In this document: positions 7,812-17,100 of the stretch, in pieces
Numbering within the stretch: the first letter of the stretch is position 1
Layout: every line of letters begins with the position of its first letter
Source of the DNA: an uncultured Eubacteriales bacterium
Lineage (GTDB): Bacteria > Bacillota > Clostridia > Christensenellales > CAG-138
Length of the DNA: 22,678 bases
Assembly (NCBI GenBank): GCA_900546845.1
Contig: UREK01000030.1
Location: forward strand, 1-22,678
Direction of reading: 5' to 3'
Position numbers and translations under genes: made by a program
The notes under the pieces: generated by a model
What the model was told of the DNA's origin: nothing
What the model saw: the letters and a program-made list of their open reading frames with translations, nothing else
Database searches by the model: none

Positions 7812-9259
7812 GCATGGGCCAGATTCACGAAGAATGCGGCGTGTTCGGCGTATATGCGCCGGAACGCGCGGACGTTGCCTCCCTTGCGTATTATGCGCTG
7901 TATGCGCTGCAGCACCGCGGGCAGGAAAGCTGCGGCATCGTCGTGAACGACGACGGGCTTTTCAGCTTCCATAAGGACACCGGCCTTGTCAACGAGGTGT
8001 TCGATGCGGATACGCTGCGCAAGCTCGGGCAGGGGAACATCGCCGTCGGCCATGTGCGCTATGGCACGACCGGCGGGAGCCAGCGCAGCAACGCGCAGCC
8101 CATCGTGGTGAACCACCGCAAGGGCCGCATGGCGCTCGCGCACAACGGCAACCTCGTCAACTCCCAGGAACTGCGCGAGGAGCTGGAGCTTGGCGGCGCG
8201 ATTTTCCAGACCACGAGCGACACGGAGGCCATCGCTTACGTGATCGTGCAGGAACGGCTCAAGGCAGCTTCCATCGAGGAGGCGGTGAGCCGCGCAATGG
8301 ACAAGCTCGAGGGCGCGTATTCCCTCGTGCTCACCTCGCCCACGAAGCTCATCGGCGTGCGCGACCCCAACGGCTTCCGGCCGCTCTGCCTCGGGAAAAA
8401 GCGGGACGGCGCATATGTGCTTGCGTCGGAATCCTGCGCGCTTGATGCGGTCGGCGCGCGGTTCATCCGGGACATCGAGCCGGGCGAGATCGTCGTGATC
8501 GACAAAAACGGCGTCAATTCGATCACCGCGCATTGCAGCAAATGCGATTCCACGCTCTGCGTGTTCGAATTCATCTATTTTTCCCGGCCGGATTCCGTGC
8601 TGGACGGCAGCTCCGTGCATATCGCGCGGCAGCGGGCGGGGGCGTTCCTTGCGCTCGAACATCCCGTGCAGGCGGACATCGTCATCGGCGCGCCGGATTC
8701 CGGGCTCGACGCGGCGCTCGGCTTTGCCCGCCAGTCCGGCATCCCATACGACATTGGCCTCATCAAGAACAAGTACATCGGCCGTACCTTCATTTCGCCC
8801 ACGCAGGAGCTGCGCGAGAACGAGGTGAAGATCAAGCTGAACGCGATCCGCTCCGTGGTGGAGGGAAAGCGCGTGGTGCTCGTGGATGATTCCATCGTCC
8901 GCGGGACGACGAGCCGCCGCACCGTGATGCTCCTGCGGGACGCGGGGGCGAAGGAGGTGCATATGCGCATCTCCGCGCCGCCGTTCGTGAACCCGTGCTA
9001 TTACGGTACGGACATCGACTCCAAGGAGACGCTCATTGCCAACAACCATACCATCCCGGAGATCGCGCAGATCATCGGCGCGGATACGCTCGGATACCTG
9101 AGCCTTGAAAACGTCACCAAGCTCGCCGCCGGCTGCAAACGGGGCTTCTGTACAGCGTGCTTCGGCGGCGCGTACCCGACCCGGGAGCCTTCCTTGGCGA
9201 AGAAGGACCGCTTCGCCTACAAAATCAGTGAAAACGAGGAACACAAGCATGGAAAATAA
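7808..9259 (+). CDS. purF: Amidophosphoribosyltransferase (PurF)
   Basis: A 483-residue enzyme for the committed first step, PRPP plus glutamine to phosphoribosylamine. The N-terminal Ntn glutaminase domain has its nucleophile at C10 (HEECGVFG), so a nine-residue propeptide must be removed. The C-terminal phosphoribosyltransferase domain has the PRPP loop VVLVDDSIVRGTTSRR (about 356-371). Cysteines C251, C397, C448 and C451 (FCxxCF) match the four ligands of the structural [4Fe-4S] cluster of the Bacillus subtilis type, which makes the enzyme oxygen-sensitive and suits an anaerobe. The start overlaps the purC stop by four bases; its own ribosome site is weak, so coupling is likely. A second Met two codons on is a possible alternative. 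The end overlaps purM by 11 bases. Confidence 0.97.
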   Translation: MSMGQIHEECGVFGVYAPERADVASLAYYALYALQHRGQESCGIVVNDDGLFSFHKDTGLVNEVFDADTLRKLGQGNIAVGHVRYGTTGGSQRSNAQPIVVNHRKGRMALAHNGNLVNSQELREELELGGAIFQTTSDTEAIAYVIVQERLKAASIEEAVSRAMDKLEGAYSLVLTSPTKLIGVRDPNGFRPLCLGKKRDGAYVLASESCALDAVGARFIRDIEPGEIVVIDKNGVNSITAHCSKCDSTLCVFEFIYFSRPDSVLDGSSVHIARQRAGAFLALEHPVQADIVIGAPDSGLDAALGFARQSGIPYDIGLIKNKYIGRTFISPTQELRENEVKIKLNAIRSVVEGKRVVLVDDSIVRGTTSRRTVMLLRDAGAKEVHMRISAPPFVNPCYYGTDIDSKETLIANNHTIPEIAQIIGADTLGYLSLENVTKLAAGCKRGFCTACFGGAYPTREPSLAKKDRFAYKISENEEHKHGK

Positions 9260-10289
9260 GCAAAGCCACAGCGAAAGCTACCGCGCCGCGGGCGTGGACA
9301 TCGAGGCTGGGTACAAGGCCGTTGCGCTCATGAAAGAGCACGTCGCGCGCACGGTGATCCCCGGCGTGGTATCGGACATCGGGGGCTTTGGCGGCCTGTT
9401 CGCGCCGGACCTTACCGGCATCCGGGAGCCCGTGCTCGTAAGCGGGACGGACGGCGTCGGCACCAAGCTCAAGATCGCCTTTTTGTTGGACAAGCATGAT
9501 ACTGTCGGCATTGACTGCGTTGCCATGTGCGTCAACGACGTGGCCTGTGCGGGCGCGAAGCCGCTTTTCTTCCTCGATTACGTTGCGGTGGGTAAAAACG
9601 AGCCCGAGCGCGTTGCGGCGATCGTCTCCGGCGTGGCGGAGGGCTGCGTGCAGGCAGGCTGCGCGCTTATCGGCGGCGAAACGGCGGAAATGCCGGGCTT
9701 TTACGGCGAGAAGGAATACGACCTTGCGGGCTTCGCTGTGGGCCTTGGGGATAAGCAGCGGCTCCTGACGGGCGAGCGCGTGCAGGCGGGGGACGCGATC
9801 ATCGCGCTTGCGTCAAGCGGCGTGCATTCCAACGGCTTCTCGCTCGTGCGCCGGGTGTTTGACGTGGAGAATCGTGACCTTTCCGTATATTCGGAGGAGC
9901 TCGGCGCGACCATCGGCGAAGCGCTGCTCACGCCCACGCGCATTTACGTGAAGCCCCTGCTGGCGCTGATGCAGGCGGTGGATCTCAAGGCGGCCGCGCA
10001 CATCACCGGCGGCGGCTTCTATGAGAACATCCCGCGCTGCCTGCCCAAAGGGCTTGGGGCGAAGATCGCGCGCAGCGCCGTGGAGGTGCTGCCCGTGTTC
10101 GACATGATAAAAAGGCTCGGTAACATCCCGGAGCGTGACATGTTCAACACCTTCAACATGGGCGTGGGCATGTGTGCGGTCGTCCCGCAGGCGGAGGCCG
10201 ACGCCGCCATCCGTACGCTCGCGGCAAACGGCGTGCACGCTTACGCGTTGGGCGAGGCCGTTCCGGGCGAGGGCGTTGCGATATGCTGA
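9249..10289 (+). CDS. purM: AIR synthetase (PurM)
   Basis: A 346-residue enzyme that closes the imidazole ring, turning FGAM into AIR with ATP (step 5). Landmarks are TDGVGTKLK (67-75), the DCVAMCVNDVACAGAKP segment, GGETAEMPG (142-150) and ITGGGFYENIPR, all characteristic of PurM. The open frame extends upstream inside purF, but the start at 9249 is chosen because GAGGA (9236-9240) sits eight bases before it and the family homology begins here. Overlaps purF by 11 bases and purN by 7, so translation is coupled. Confidence 0.97.
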   Translation: MENKQSHSESYRAAGVDIEAGYKAVALMKEHVARTVIPGVVSDIGGFGGLFAPDLTGIREPVLVSGTDGVGTKLKIAFLLDKHDTVGIDCVAMCVNDVACAGAKPLFFLDYVAVGKNEPERVAAIVSGVAEGCVQAGCALIGGETAEMPGFYGEKEYDLAGFAVGLGDKQRLLTGERVQAGDAIIALASSGVHSNGFSLVRRVFDVENRDLSVYSEELGATIGEALLTPTRIYVKPLLALMQAVDLKAAAHITGGGFYENIPRCLPKGLGAKIARSAVEVLPVFDMIKRLGNIPERDMFNTFNMGVGMCAVVPQAEADAAIRTLAANGVHAYALGEAVPGEGVAIC

Positions 10290-10894
10290 AGCAGCGCATC
10301 GCCGTGCTCGTTTCAGGCGGCGGGACGAACCTCGCGGCGCTGCTCCAGGCGGAGCGGGCCGGGGCGATGCCGCATGGGGAGATTGTGCTCGTCATCGCCT
10401 CCAACCCGGAAGCGTATGCGCTCACGCGCGCGCGGAACTACGGCGTGGCGCATGCGGTCGCGGACAAAAAGGCGCTCGGCGCGGAAGGGTTTGAGGCGCG
10501 CATCGAAGCGCTTTTGCGCGAATACGCGATCGACGTGATTGTGCTCGCGGGCTTTTTGAGCATCCTGAGCGCGAAGTTCGTGCAGCGTTGGCCAAACCGG
10601 ATCCTGAACGTGCACCCTTCGCTGATCCCCGCGTTCTGCGGGAAGGGCTGCTATGGGCTGCACGTGCATGAAAAGGCGCTTGCCTATGGCGTGAAGGTGA
10701 CCGGCGCCACGGTGCACCTGGTCAACGAGGTGCCAGACGGTGGGAAGATTTTGCTGCAAAAGGCGGTGGAGGTGCGGCCGGGCGACACGCCGGAGCTGCT
10801 CCAGCGCCGCGTGATGGAAGAGGCGGAGTGGCAGCTTTTGCCGCGCGCGGCGGAGCTCGTGTGCCGCACGCTTTCTGAAGGAAAGGAGATTTAA
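10283..10894 (+). CDS. purN: Phosphoribosylglycinamide formyltransferase (PurN)
   Basis: A 203-residue folate-dependent transformylase making FGAR from GAR and 10-formyl-THF (step 3). The N-terminal phosphate-binding motif is VSGGGTNL (residues 10-17). The catalytic triad of E. coli PurN (N106, H108, D144) maps to N109, H111 (NVHPSLIPAF) and D152 (PDGG). Between them is an FCGKGCYGLHVHEKA segment, longer by a few residues than in E. coli and typical of clostridial forms as I know them. The start is the ATG in ATGCTGA overlapping the purM stop; longer open-frame upstream is purM in another frame. The formyl donor is supplied by folD in the same run. Confidence 0.96.
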   Translation: MLKQRIAVLVSGGGTNLAALLQAERAGAMPHGEIVLVIASNPEAYALTRARNYGVAHAVADKKALGAEGFEARIEALLREYAIDVIVLAGFLSILSAKFVQRWPNRILNVHPSLIPAFCGKGCYGLHVHEKALAYGVKVTGATVHLVNEVPDGGKILLQKAVEVRPGDTPELLQRRVMEEAEWQLLPRAAELVCRTLSEGKEI

Positions 10895-10895
10895 C

Positions 10896-11612
10896 GTGCA
10901 AACGCAGAACATAGAAACGATTTTACGGGAAAACGGCTACGTAGGCCGCGGCGTCATCCTGGGCAAGAGCCCTTCCGGCAAAAAGGCGGCCATGGCGTAT
11001 TTCATCATGGGCCGCAGCGAGAATAGCCAGAACCGCGTGTTCGTCGAAAAGGGGGAGGAGCTCGTCATCCATCCTTTCGACCTGGCGAAGGTGGAGGATC
11101 CGAGCCTCATCATTTACGCGCCCGTGCGCGTGTTTGGGGAGAACACCATCGTGACAAACGGAGACCAGACGGACACCGTTTACGACTTCCTTGCGGCGGG
11201 CAAAACCTTTGAGGCGGCGCTGCGCACGCGCTGCTTTGAGCCGGACGCGCCGAACTTCACGGCCCGCATCAGCGGCATGCTGACGCGCACGGAGGGTGGC
11301 TGCGCTTACAAGCTTTCCATCCTCAAAAGCGCGGACGCGGCGGGCAGCGCCTGCCTGCGCCAGACGTTTGAATATGCGGAGCCGCTCCCGGGCGTGGGGC
11401 ATTTTATCCACACCTACCAAACGGACGGGAACCCGCTGCCCGCATTCACGGGCGAGCCGGAGCAGATCTACATCCCGGAGGACGCGGACGCGTTCGCAGC
11501 GCTCCTTTGGGAAAACCTGGACGCGCGCTACAAGATCGCCCTGTTTGTGCGCTATCTTGATTTGGATACCGGCGCTGCGGAAACGCGCGTGATCAATAAG
11601 CATCAGAAATAA
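10896..11612 (+). CDS. purO: IMP cyclohydrolase, PurO-like (archaeal type)
   Basis: A 238-residue protein of the IMP_cyclohyd/PurO family, which closes FAICAR to IMP (last step). It is unrelated in fold to the N-terminal domain of PurH. Visible family segments are YFIMGRSENSQNR (35-47) and VTNGDQTDTVYDF (86-98). It starts with GTG one base after the purN stop, with AAAGGAGA upstream. The gene directly before the stand-alone AICAR transformylase shows that the two together replace the bifunctional PurH. The family was first described in archaea, and bacterial members occur in Clostridia. A role other than cyclohydrolase is unlikely given that the neighbour lacks this domain. Confidence 0.88.
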   Translation: MQTQNIETILRENGYVGRGVILGKSPSGKKAAMAYFIMGRSENSQNRVFVEKGEELVIHPFDLAKVEDPSLIIYAPVRVFGENTIVTNGDQTDTVYDFLAAGKTFEAALRTRCFEPDAPNFTARISGMLTRTEGGCAYKLSILKSADAAGSACLRQTFEYAEPLPGVGHFIHTYQTDGNPLPAFTGEPEQIYIPEDADAFAALLWENLDARYKIALFVRYLDLDTGAAETRVINKHQK

Positions 11613-11622
11613 GGAGGACGGC

Positions 11623-12804
11623 ATGAAGGAACTCGAACTTAAATATGGCTGCAACCCGAACCAGAAGCCCGCGCGCATATTCATGGAAGCGGGAGAACTG
11701 CCCATCGCCGTCCTCAACGGCCGCCCGGGCTATATCAACCTGCTGGACGCGCTCAACGGCTGGCAGCTTGTGCGGGAGCTGAAGGCGGCGCTTGGCCTCC
11801 CGGCGGCAGCGTCCTTCAAGCACGTGAGCCCTGCGGGCGCGGCAGTGGGCGTGCCGCTGACGGAGACGCTCCGGCAGGTCTACTTTGCCGGCGAAATCGA
11901 AGGGCTTGCGGATTCCCCGCTGGCGACGGCCTATGTCCGCGCCCGCGGCGCGGACCGGATGTCCTCCTTTGGGGATTTCGTCTCCCTTTCGGATGTGTGC
12001 GACGTGGCGACGGCCCGCGCCCTGCAGCACGAGGTCTCCGACGGCGTGATCGCGCCCGGCTACGAGCCCGCGGCGCTTGAGATCCTCAAGGGAAAGCGCA
12101 AGGGAAGCTATACTATTCTGCAGATCGACCCCGCGTATGAACCCGCGCCCATCGAGCGTAAGCAGGTGTTCGGCGTCACGTTCGAGCAGGGGCGCAACAA
12201 TGCCGCGTTCGGCGAAGAGACGTTTGCAAACATCGTTACGAAAAGGAAAGAACTGCCGGAAAGCGCGAAGCGGGACCTGATCCTCGCGCTCATCGCCCTC
12301 AAGTATACGCAGTCCAACTCCGTGTGCTTTGCGGAGAGCGGGCAGACCATCGGCGTTGGCGCGGGCCAGCAGTCCCGCATCCATTGCACGCGCATCGCGG
12401 GCAACAAGGCCGATCTTTGGCACCTCCGGCAGCATGAAAAGACGCTTTCGCTTCCGTTCCTGCCCGGCGTCAAGCGGCCGGACAGGGACAATGCCATCGA
12501 CGTTTACCTTTCCGACGAGCCGGAGGAAGTCCTGGCAGACGGCCGCTGGCAGAACCTGTTCACCGAGCGGCCCGAGCCTTTCTCCAAAGAGGAGAAGCGC
12601 GCATATCTCGATACGATTTCGGGCGTTGCACTTGGGAGCGACGCGTTCTTCCCGTTCTCGGATAACATCGACCGGGCAAAGCGCAGCGGTGTGAGCTACA
12701 TCGTGCAGCCGGGCGGTTCCGTGCGGGATGATCTCGTCATCGAGGCGTGTGATGCATACGGCATCGCCATGGCCTTCACGGGCCTCCGGCTGTTCCATCA
12801 TTAA
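11623..12804 (+). CDS. purH: AICAR formyltransferase, stand-alone (PurH C-terminal type)
   Basis: A 393-residue enzyme transferring the formyl group of 10-formyl-THF to AICAR (step 9). It corresponds to only the transformylase part of PurH; a normal PurH is about 510-530 residues, and the MGS-like cyclohydrolase domain is absent. The protein begins directly with ELKYGCNPNQKPA, the start of the transformylase domain. The catalytic Lys-His pair lies in SFKHVSPAGAA (K66-H67, equivalent to chicken K266-H267). Further marks are KYTQSNSVCFA, GAGQQSRIHCTR, SDAFFPFSDNID and QPGGSVRDD. AAGGAGG ten bases after the previous stop fixes the start, so this is not a truncated pseudogene but a naturally separate enzyme. 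Confidence 0.93.
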   Translation: MKELELKYGCNPNQKPARIFMEAGELPIAVLNGRPGYINLLDALNGWQLVRELKAALGLPAAASFKHVSPAGAAVGVPLTETLRQVYFAGEIEGLADSPLATAYVRARGADRMSSFGDFVSLSDVCDVATARALQHEVSDGVIAPGYEPAALEILKGKRKGSYTILQIDPAYEPAPIERKQVFGVTFEQGRNNAAFGEETFANIVTKRKELPESAKRDLILALIALKYTQSNSVCFAESGQTIGVGAGQQSRIHCTRIAGNKADLWHLRQHEKTLSLPFLPGVKRPDRDNAIDVYLSDEPEEVLADGRWQNLFTERPEPFSKEEKRAYLDTISGVALGSDAFFPFSDNIDRAKRSGVSYIVQPGGSVRDDLVIEACDAYGIAMAFTGLRLFHH

Positions 12805-12821
12805 GAGCGAGGAGGCGCAGC

Positions 12822-14102
12822 ATGAAGGTTATGGTCATCGGTGGCGGCGGGCGGGAGCATGCCATCGTCAAAGCGATCAAAAAGAATCCAGCGGTGGAAA
12901 CGATCTACGCGCTCCCGGGCAACGGCGGCATTGCGGCGGACGCGGTGTGCGTGCCGGTCGGCGCGACGGAGATCGACAGGATCGTGGAATTCGCAAAGGC
13001 GCAGGCGGTGGATTTTGCAGTCGTCGCGCCGGACGACCCGCTTGCGATGGGCGCGGTGGACAGGCTCCACGCGCTCGGCGTCCCCTGCTTCGGGCCGGAC
13101 GCGAAGGCAGCGGAGATCGAAAGCAGCAAGGTGTTCGCAAAGAACCTGATGCATAAATACAATATCCCCACGGCGGCTTACGCCGTGTTCGAGGATCCGG
13201 AGACGGCGCTTGCATACCTCAGGGGCACGCGCTATCCTTCCGTCGTCAAGGCGGATGGGCTCGCGCTCGGCAAGGGCGTGATTATCGCGCAGAATTATGC
13301 GGAAGCGGAGGCGGCGATCGATTCCATCATGCGCGCGCGCAAGTTCGGCGCAAGCGGCAGCCGTGTCGTAGTGGAGGAATTCCTGACCGGGCCGGAGGTC
13401 TCCGTGCTCGCGTTCACGGATGGGAAAACCCTTGTGCCGATGGTATCTTCCATGGATCACAAGCGGGCGCTTGACGGCGACCTTGGCCCGAACACGGGCG
13501 GCATGGGAACGGTCGCGCCCAATCCGTTTTACACAAAAAAGATCGCGGACGAATGCATGGAGAAGATATTCCTGCCAACCATCCGCGCGATGGCGGCAGA
13601 GGGCAGGCCGTTCCGCGGATGCCTGTATTTCGGGCTGATGCTCACGCCGGACGGCCCGAAGGTGATCGAATACAATTGCCGCTTCGGCGATCCGGAAACC
13701 CAGGTCGTCCTCCCGCTTTTGCAGAGCGACCTTTTGACGGTGATGATGGCCGTGGAGGAAGGGCGCCTTGCGGAAACGAAAGTGGAATTCTCCGGCGGCG
13801 CGGCCTGCTGCGTAGTTGTCGCGTCAGGCGGATACCCCGGCAAATACGAACGCGGGAAGACCATTTCCTTTGCGGACACGCCCGCGCTGCGGGAGGCGAC
13901 GGTCTACCATGCGGGCACGAAGCGCGATGAAACCGGCGCGCTCGTGACGGCGGGGGGGCGCGTGCTTGGCGTTACGGCTACGGGCGCGACGCTCGCGGAG
14001 GCGGTCGGAAAGGCGTACCGCGCGGCGGAGGCCGCCTCATTTGAAGGCGCGTATTACAGGAAGGACATCGGCGCGCGCGCGCTTGCCGCGCATGCCGGGT
14101 AA
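12822..14102 (+). CDS. purD: Phosphoribosylamine-glycine ligase (PurD)
   Basis: A 426-residue ATP-grasp enzyme making GAR from phosphoribosylamine, glycine and ATP (step 2), normal length. Signatures are the N-terminal VIGGGGREHAI (5-15), the ATP-binding KADGLALGKGV (143-153), PNTGGMGT (223-230) and YNCRFGDPETQ near the metal site. AGGAGG at 12810-12815 fixes the start, 17 bases after the transformylase stop. The 3' end carries a run of seven G (13952-13958) and an alternating GC tract, both within an intact reading frame. The next gene starts 10 bases later. Confidence 0.97.
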   Translation: MKVMVIGGGGREHAIVKAIKKNPAVETIYALPGNGGIAADAVCVPVGATEIDRIVEFAKAQAVDFAVVAPDDPLAMGAVDRLHALGVPCFGPDAKAAEIESSKVFAKNLMHKYNIPTAAYAVFEDPETALAYLRGTRYPSVVKADGLALGKGVIIAQNYAEAEAAIDSIMRARKFGASGSRVVVEEFLTGPEVSVLAFTDGKTLVPMVSSMDHKRALDGDLGPNTGGMGTVAPNPFYTKKIADECMEKIFLPTIRAMAAEGRPFRGCLYFGLMLTPDGPKVIEYNCRFGDPETQVVLPLLQSDLLTVMMAVEEGRLAETKVEFSGGAACCVVVASGGYPGKYERGKTISFADTPALREATVYHAGTKRDETGALVTAGGRVLGVTATGATLAEAVGKAYRAAEAASFEGAYYRKDIGARALAAHAG

Positions 14103-14112
14103 AGGAGCGGAC

Positions 14113-17100
14113 ATGGTTTACCGTATTTTCGTGGAAAAGAAGCCCGAGCAGGCCAACGAGGCCAGAACATTGCTCAACGAGCTGCAAACGCTGCTCGGCC
14201 TTTCGGGGATCACGGGGCTCCGGCTGTTCAACCGCTACGATGTGGAAGGCGTGTCCGAAGCGCTGTTCCGCCAGTGCGTGACGAACGTGTTCTCCGAACC
14301 GCCGGTGGACGACGCTTATGAAGCGTTGCCGGAGGAAGGGACTGCTGCCGTGTTCGCGGTGGAATCCCTGCCCGGCCAGTTCGATCAACGGGCGGATTCC
14401 GCCAGCCAGTGCATCCAGCTTATCTCCCAGGGGGAGCGCCCGCTCGTGCGCGCGGCTAAGGTATATATGCTCTTTGGCGCGGTGGACGAAGCTGCGCTTG
14501 CCGCCGTGAAGCAATATGTCATCAACCCGGTGGAAAGCCGGGAGGCTTCGCTCACGCCCGTGGAAACGCTTCGGGCGGAGCTCGAAGCGCCGGACGGCGT
14601 GGAGACGCTCTCAGGCTTCACGGCGCTCGGCAGGGACGGCCTTCTCGCGCTGCACAAGCGCCTTGGGCTTGCGATGGATCTTGACGACCTCTTCTGCTGC
14701 CAGCGCTATTTCCAGTCCGAGCGCCGCGACCCAACCATCACCGAGGTGCGTGTGCTCGATACCTACTGGTCTGATCACTGCCGGCACACGACCTTTGGCA
14801 CGCGGCTCACGGATATTGCCTTCGACCATCCGCGCGCTGCAGAGACCTATGCGCGCTATGAGGCAATCCGCGCGGAAATGGGCGCCAATAAGCCCGTGAC
14901 CCTGATGGATATGGCGACGCGCGCGGCGAAATATTTAAAAAAGACCGGCCAGCTTCAGCGGCTGGATGAATCCGACGAGATCAACGCCTGCACGGTGAAG
15001 ATCGACGTGGAAACGGACGCCGGAACCGAACCCTGGCTGCTGCTCTTCAAGAACGAAACCCATAACCACCCGACGGAGATCGAGCCGTTCGGCGGCGCGG
15101 CTACCTGCATCGGCGGCGCGATCCGCGACCCGCTTTCCGGCCGGGCCTACGTTTATCAGGCCATGCGCCTCACGGGCGCGGCCGACCCCCTGCGCCCCGT
15201 TTCCGAGACGCTGCCGGGCAAGCTCCCGCAGCGCAAGCTCGTGACGACAGCCGCGGCGGGCTACAGCTCCTACGGCAACCAGATCGGCCTTGCGACGGGC
15301 CTTGTGGACGAGCTTTACCACCCAGGCTACGCCGCGAAGCGCATGGAGATCGGCGCGGTGGTCGGCGCGGTCCCGGAAAGGAACGTGCGGCGCGAAACGC
15401 CAGCCCCGGGCGACGTGGTGATCCTCCTGGGCGGGCGCACCGGGCGCGACGGCTGCGGCGGCGCAACGGGTTCCTCCAAATCGCATGACACGAGCTCCAT
15501 CGAAACCTGCGGCGCGGAGGTGCAAAAGGGCAACGCGCCCGAGGAGCGCAAGCTCCAACGCCTGTTCCGCAACCCGGAGGCAGCGCTGCTCATCAAGCGC
15601 TGCAACGATTTCGGCGCGGGCGGCGTAAGCGTCGCTGTGGGCGAGCTCGCGGAAAGTCTCCGCATCAATTTGGACGCGGTGCCCAAGAAATACGAAGGCC
15701 TGGACGGCACGGAGCTTGCCATCAGCGAATCCCAGGAGCGCATGGCGGTGGTCGTGGCGGCGGTAGATGCGGCTCGGTTCCGCGCCCTCGCGGCGGAGGA
15801 AAACCTGGAGGCCACTATCGTGGCAACTGTCACGGACGACGGACGCATGACCATGGACTGGAAGGGCAAGCGCATCGTGGATCTTTCCCGCGCGTTCCTC
15901 GACACCAACGGCGCGCCCAAGGAGGCGAAGGTGCGTGTCGCCGCCCCGAAAGCGCCGGAAGCGCGCAAGGCGGGCGGTTTTGCGGAAACCTACCTCGCCC
16001 TGGCGGGGGACCTCAACATCTGCTCCAAGCGCGGCCTCGCGGAGCGGTTTGATTCCACGATCGGCGCGGGCAGCGTGCTCATGCCCTTCGGCGGGAAACG
16101 CCAGCGCACGCCCGCGCAGGCGATGGCCGCGAAGATCCCCGTGCACAAAGGGGATACAAGCACCTGCTCCGTGATGGCGTGGGGGTTCGACCCGTTTGAG
16201 AGCGAACGCGACCCATACTGCGGGGCGTATACCGCTGTTGCGCAGTCCGTCGCAAAGGTGGTGGCGGCGGGCGCGCCGCTCGCCAACTGCTACTTGACGT
16301 TCCAGGAATATTTTGAGAAGCTGGGCGGCAAGCCGGAACGCTGGGGCAAGCCCACAGCGGCGCTCCTCGGCGCGTTCGCGGCGCAGCTGGATCTCGGCAT
16401 CGGCGCGATCGGCGGCAAGGATTCCATGAGCGGCTCCTTTAACGACATCGACGTGCCGCCCACGCTCGTTTCCTTTGCGATTTCCACCGGCGAAGTGAAG
16501 AACGTTATTTCGCCGGAGTTCAAGCAGGCAGGCGCGCCGGTGTACCGCATCGCGGCGGAGGTTGACGCGGACGGCATGCTTGTGCCTGAGAGCCTCCGCG
16601 CGTGCCTCAGCACAGTGGAGCAGCTCATCCGGGAAGGCAAGGCTGTGAGCGCTTACGTATGCGGCCAGGGCGGCGCGGCGGAGGCCGTGCTGAAAATGTG
16701 CCTTGGCAACGGCTTTGGATTTGATTTTGCAGAGGGCGTTTCGGCGGAGGCGCTGTTCCGGAAGCACCCGGCCTGCTTCCTCGTGGAAGCAGCGGAAGGG
16801 ACGCTCCCGGAGAGCATGCTGCTCGGCCGCGTTTCAGCGGAGCGGGCGCTGCGTTTCGGTGGCGAAACGGTTGCCCTCTGCACGCTCGAGGATGCGTATG
16901 AAGGCAAACTCGAAAGCGTGTTCGCGTGCAACATCCCGATGGAGGAGCCTGCCACCCTTCCCGCGCCGCGCTTTGCCGCGCAGCGCTGGGGCACGCCGCG
17001 CCTGCGCAAGGCGGCGGCGCGCGCTCTCATCCCCGTATTCCCCGGCACCAACTGCGAATATGACACCGCGCGCGCTTTCGAGCGCGCCGGCATCGCGGCG

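Noticed and set aside
7760..9250. 496-codon open frame on the minus strand
   Set aside because: Antisense to purF, Arg/His/Ala-rich with no family signature and no ribosome site worth the name.
11623..12804. Truncated purH pseudogene
   Set aside because: The gene has its own strong ribosome site, begins at the domain boundary with the catalytic Lys-His intact, and sits beside a PurO-like enzyme supplying the missing activity.
14935..16767. 610-codon open frame on the minus strand
   Set aside because: It lies wholly antisense to purL, whose domains and catalytic residues are clear. The protein is His/Arg-rich with no recognisable domain, typical of shadows in GC-rich genes.
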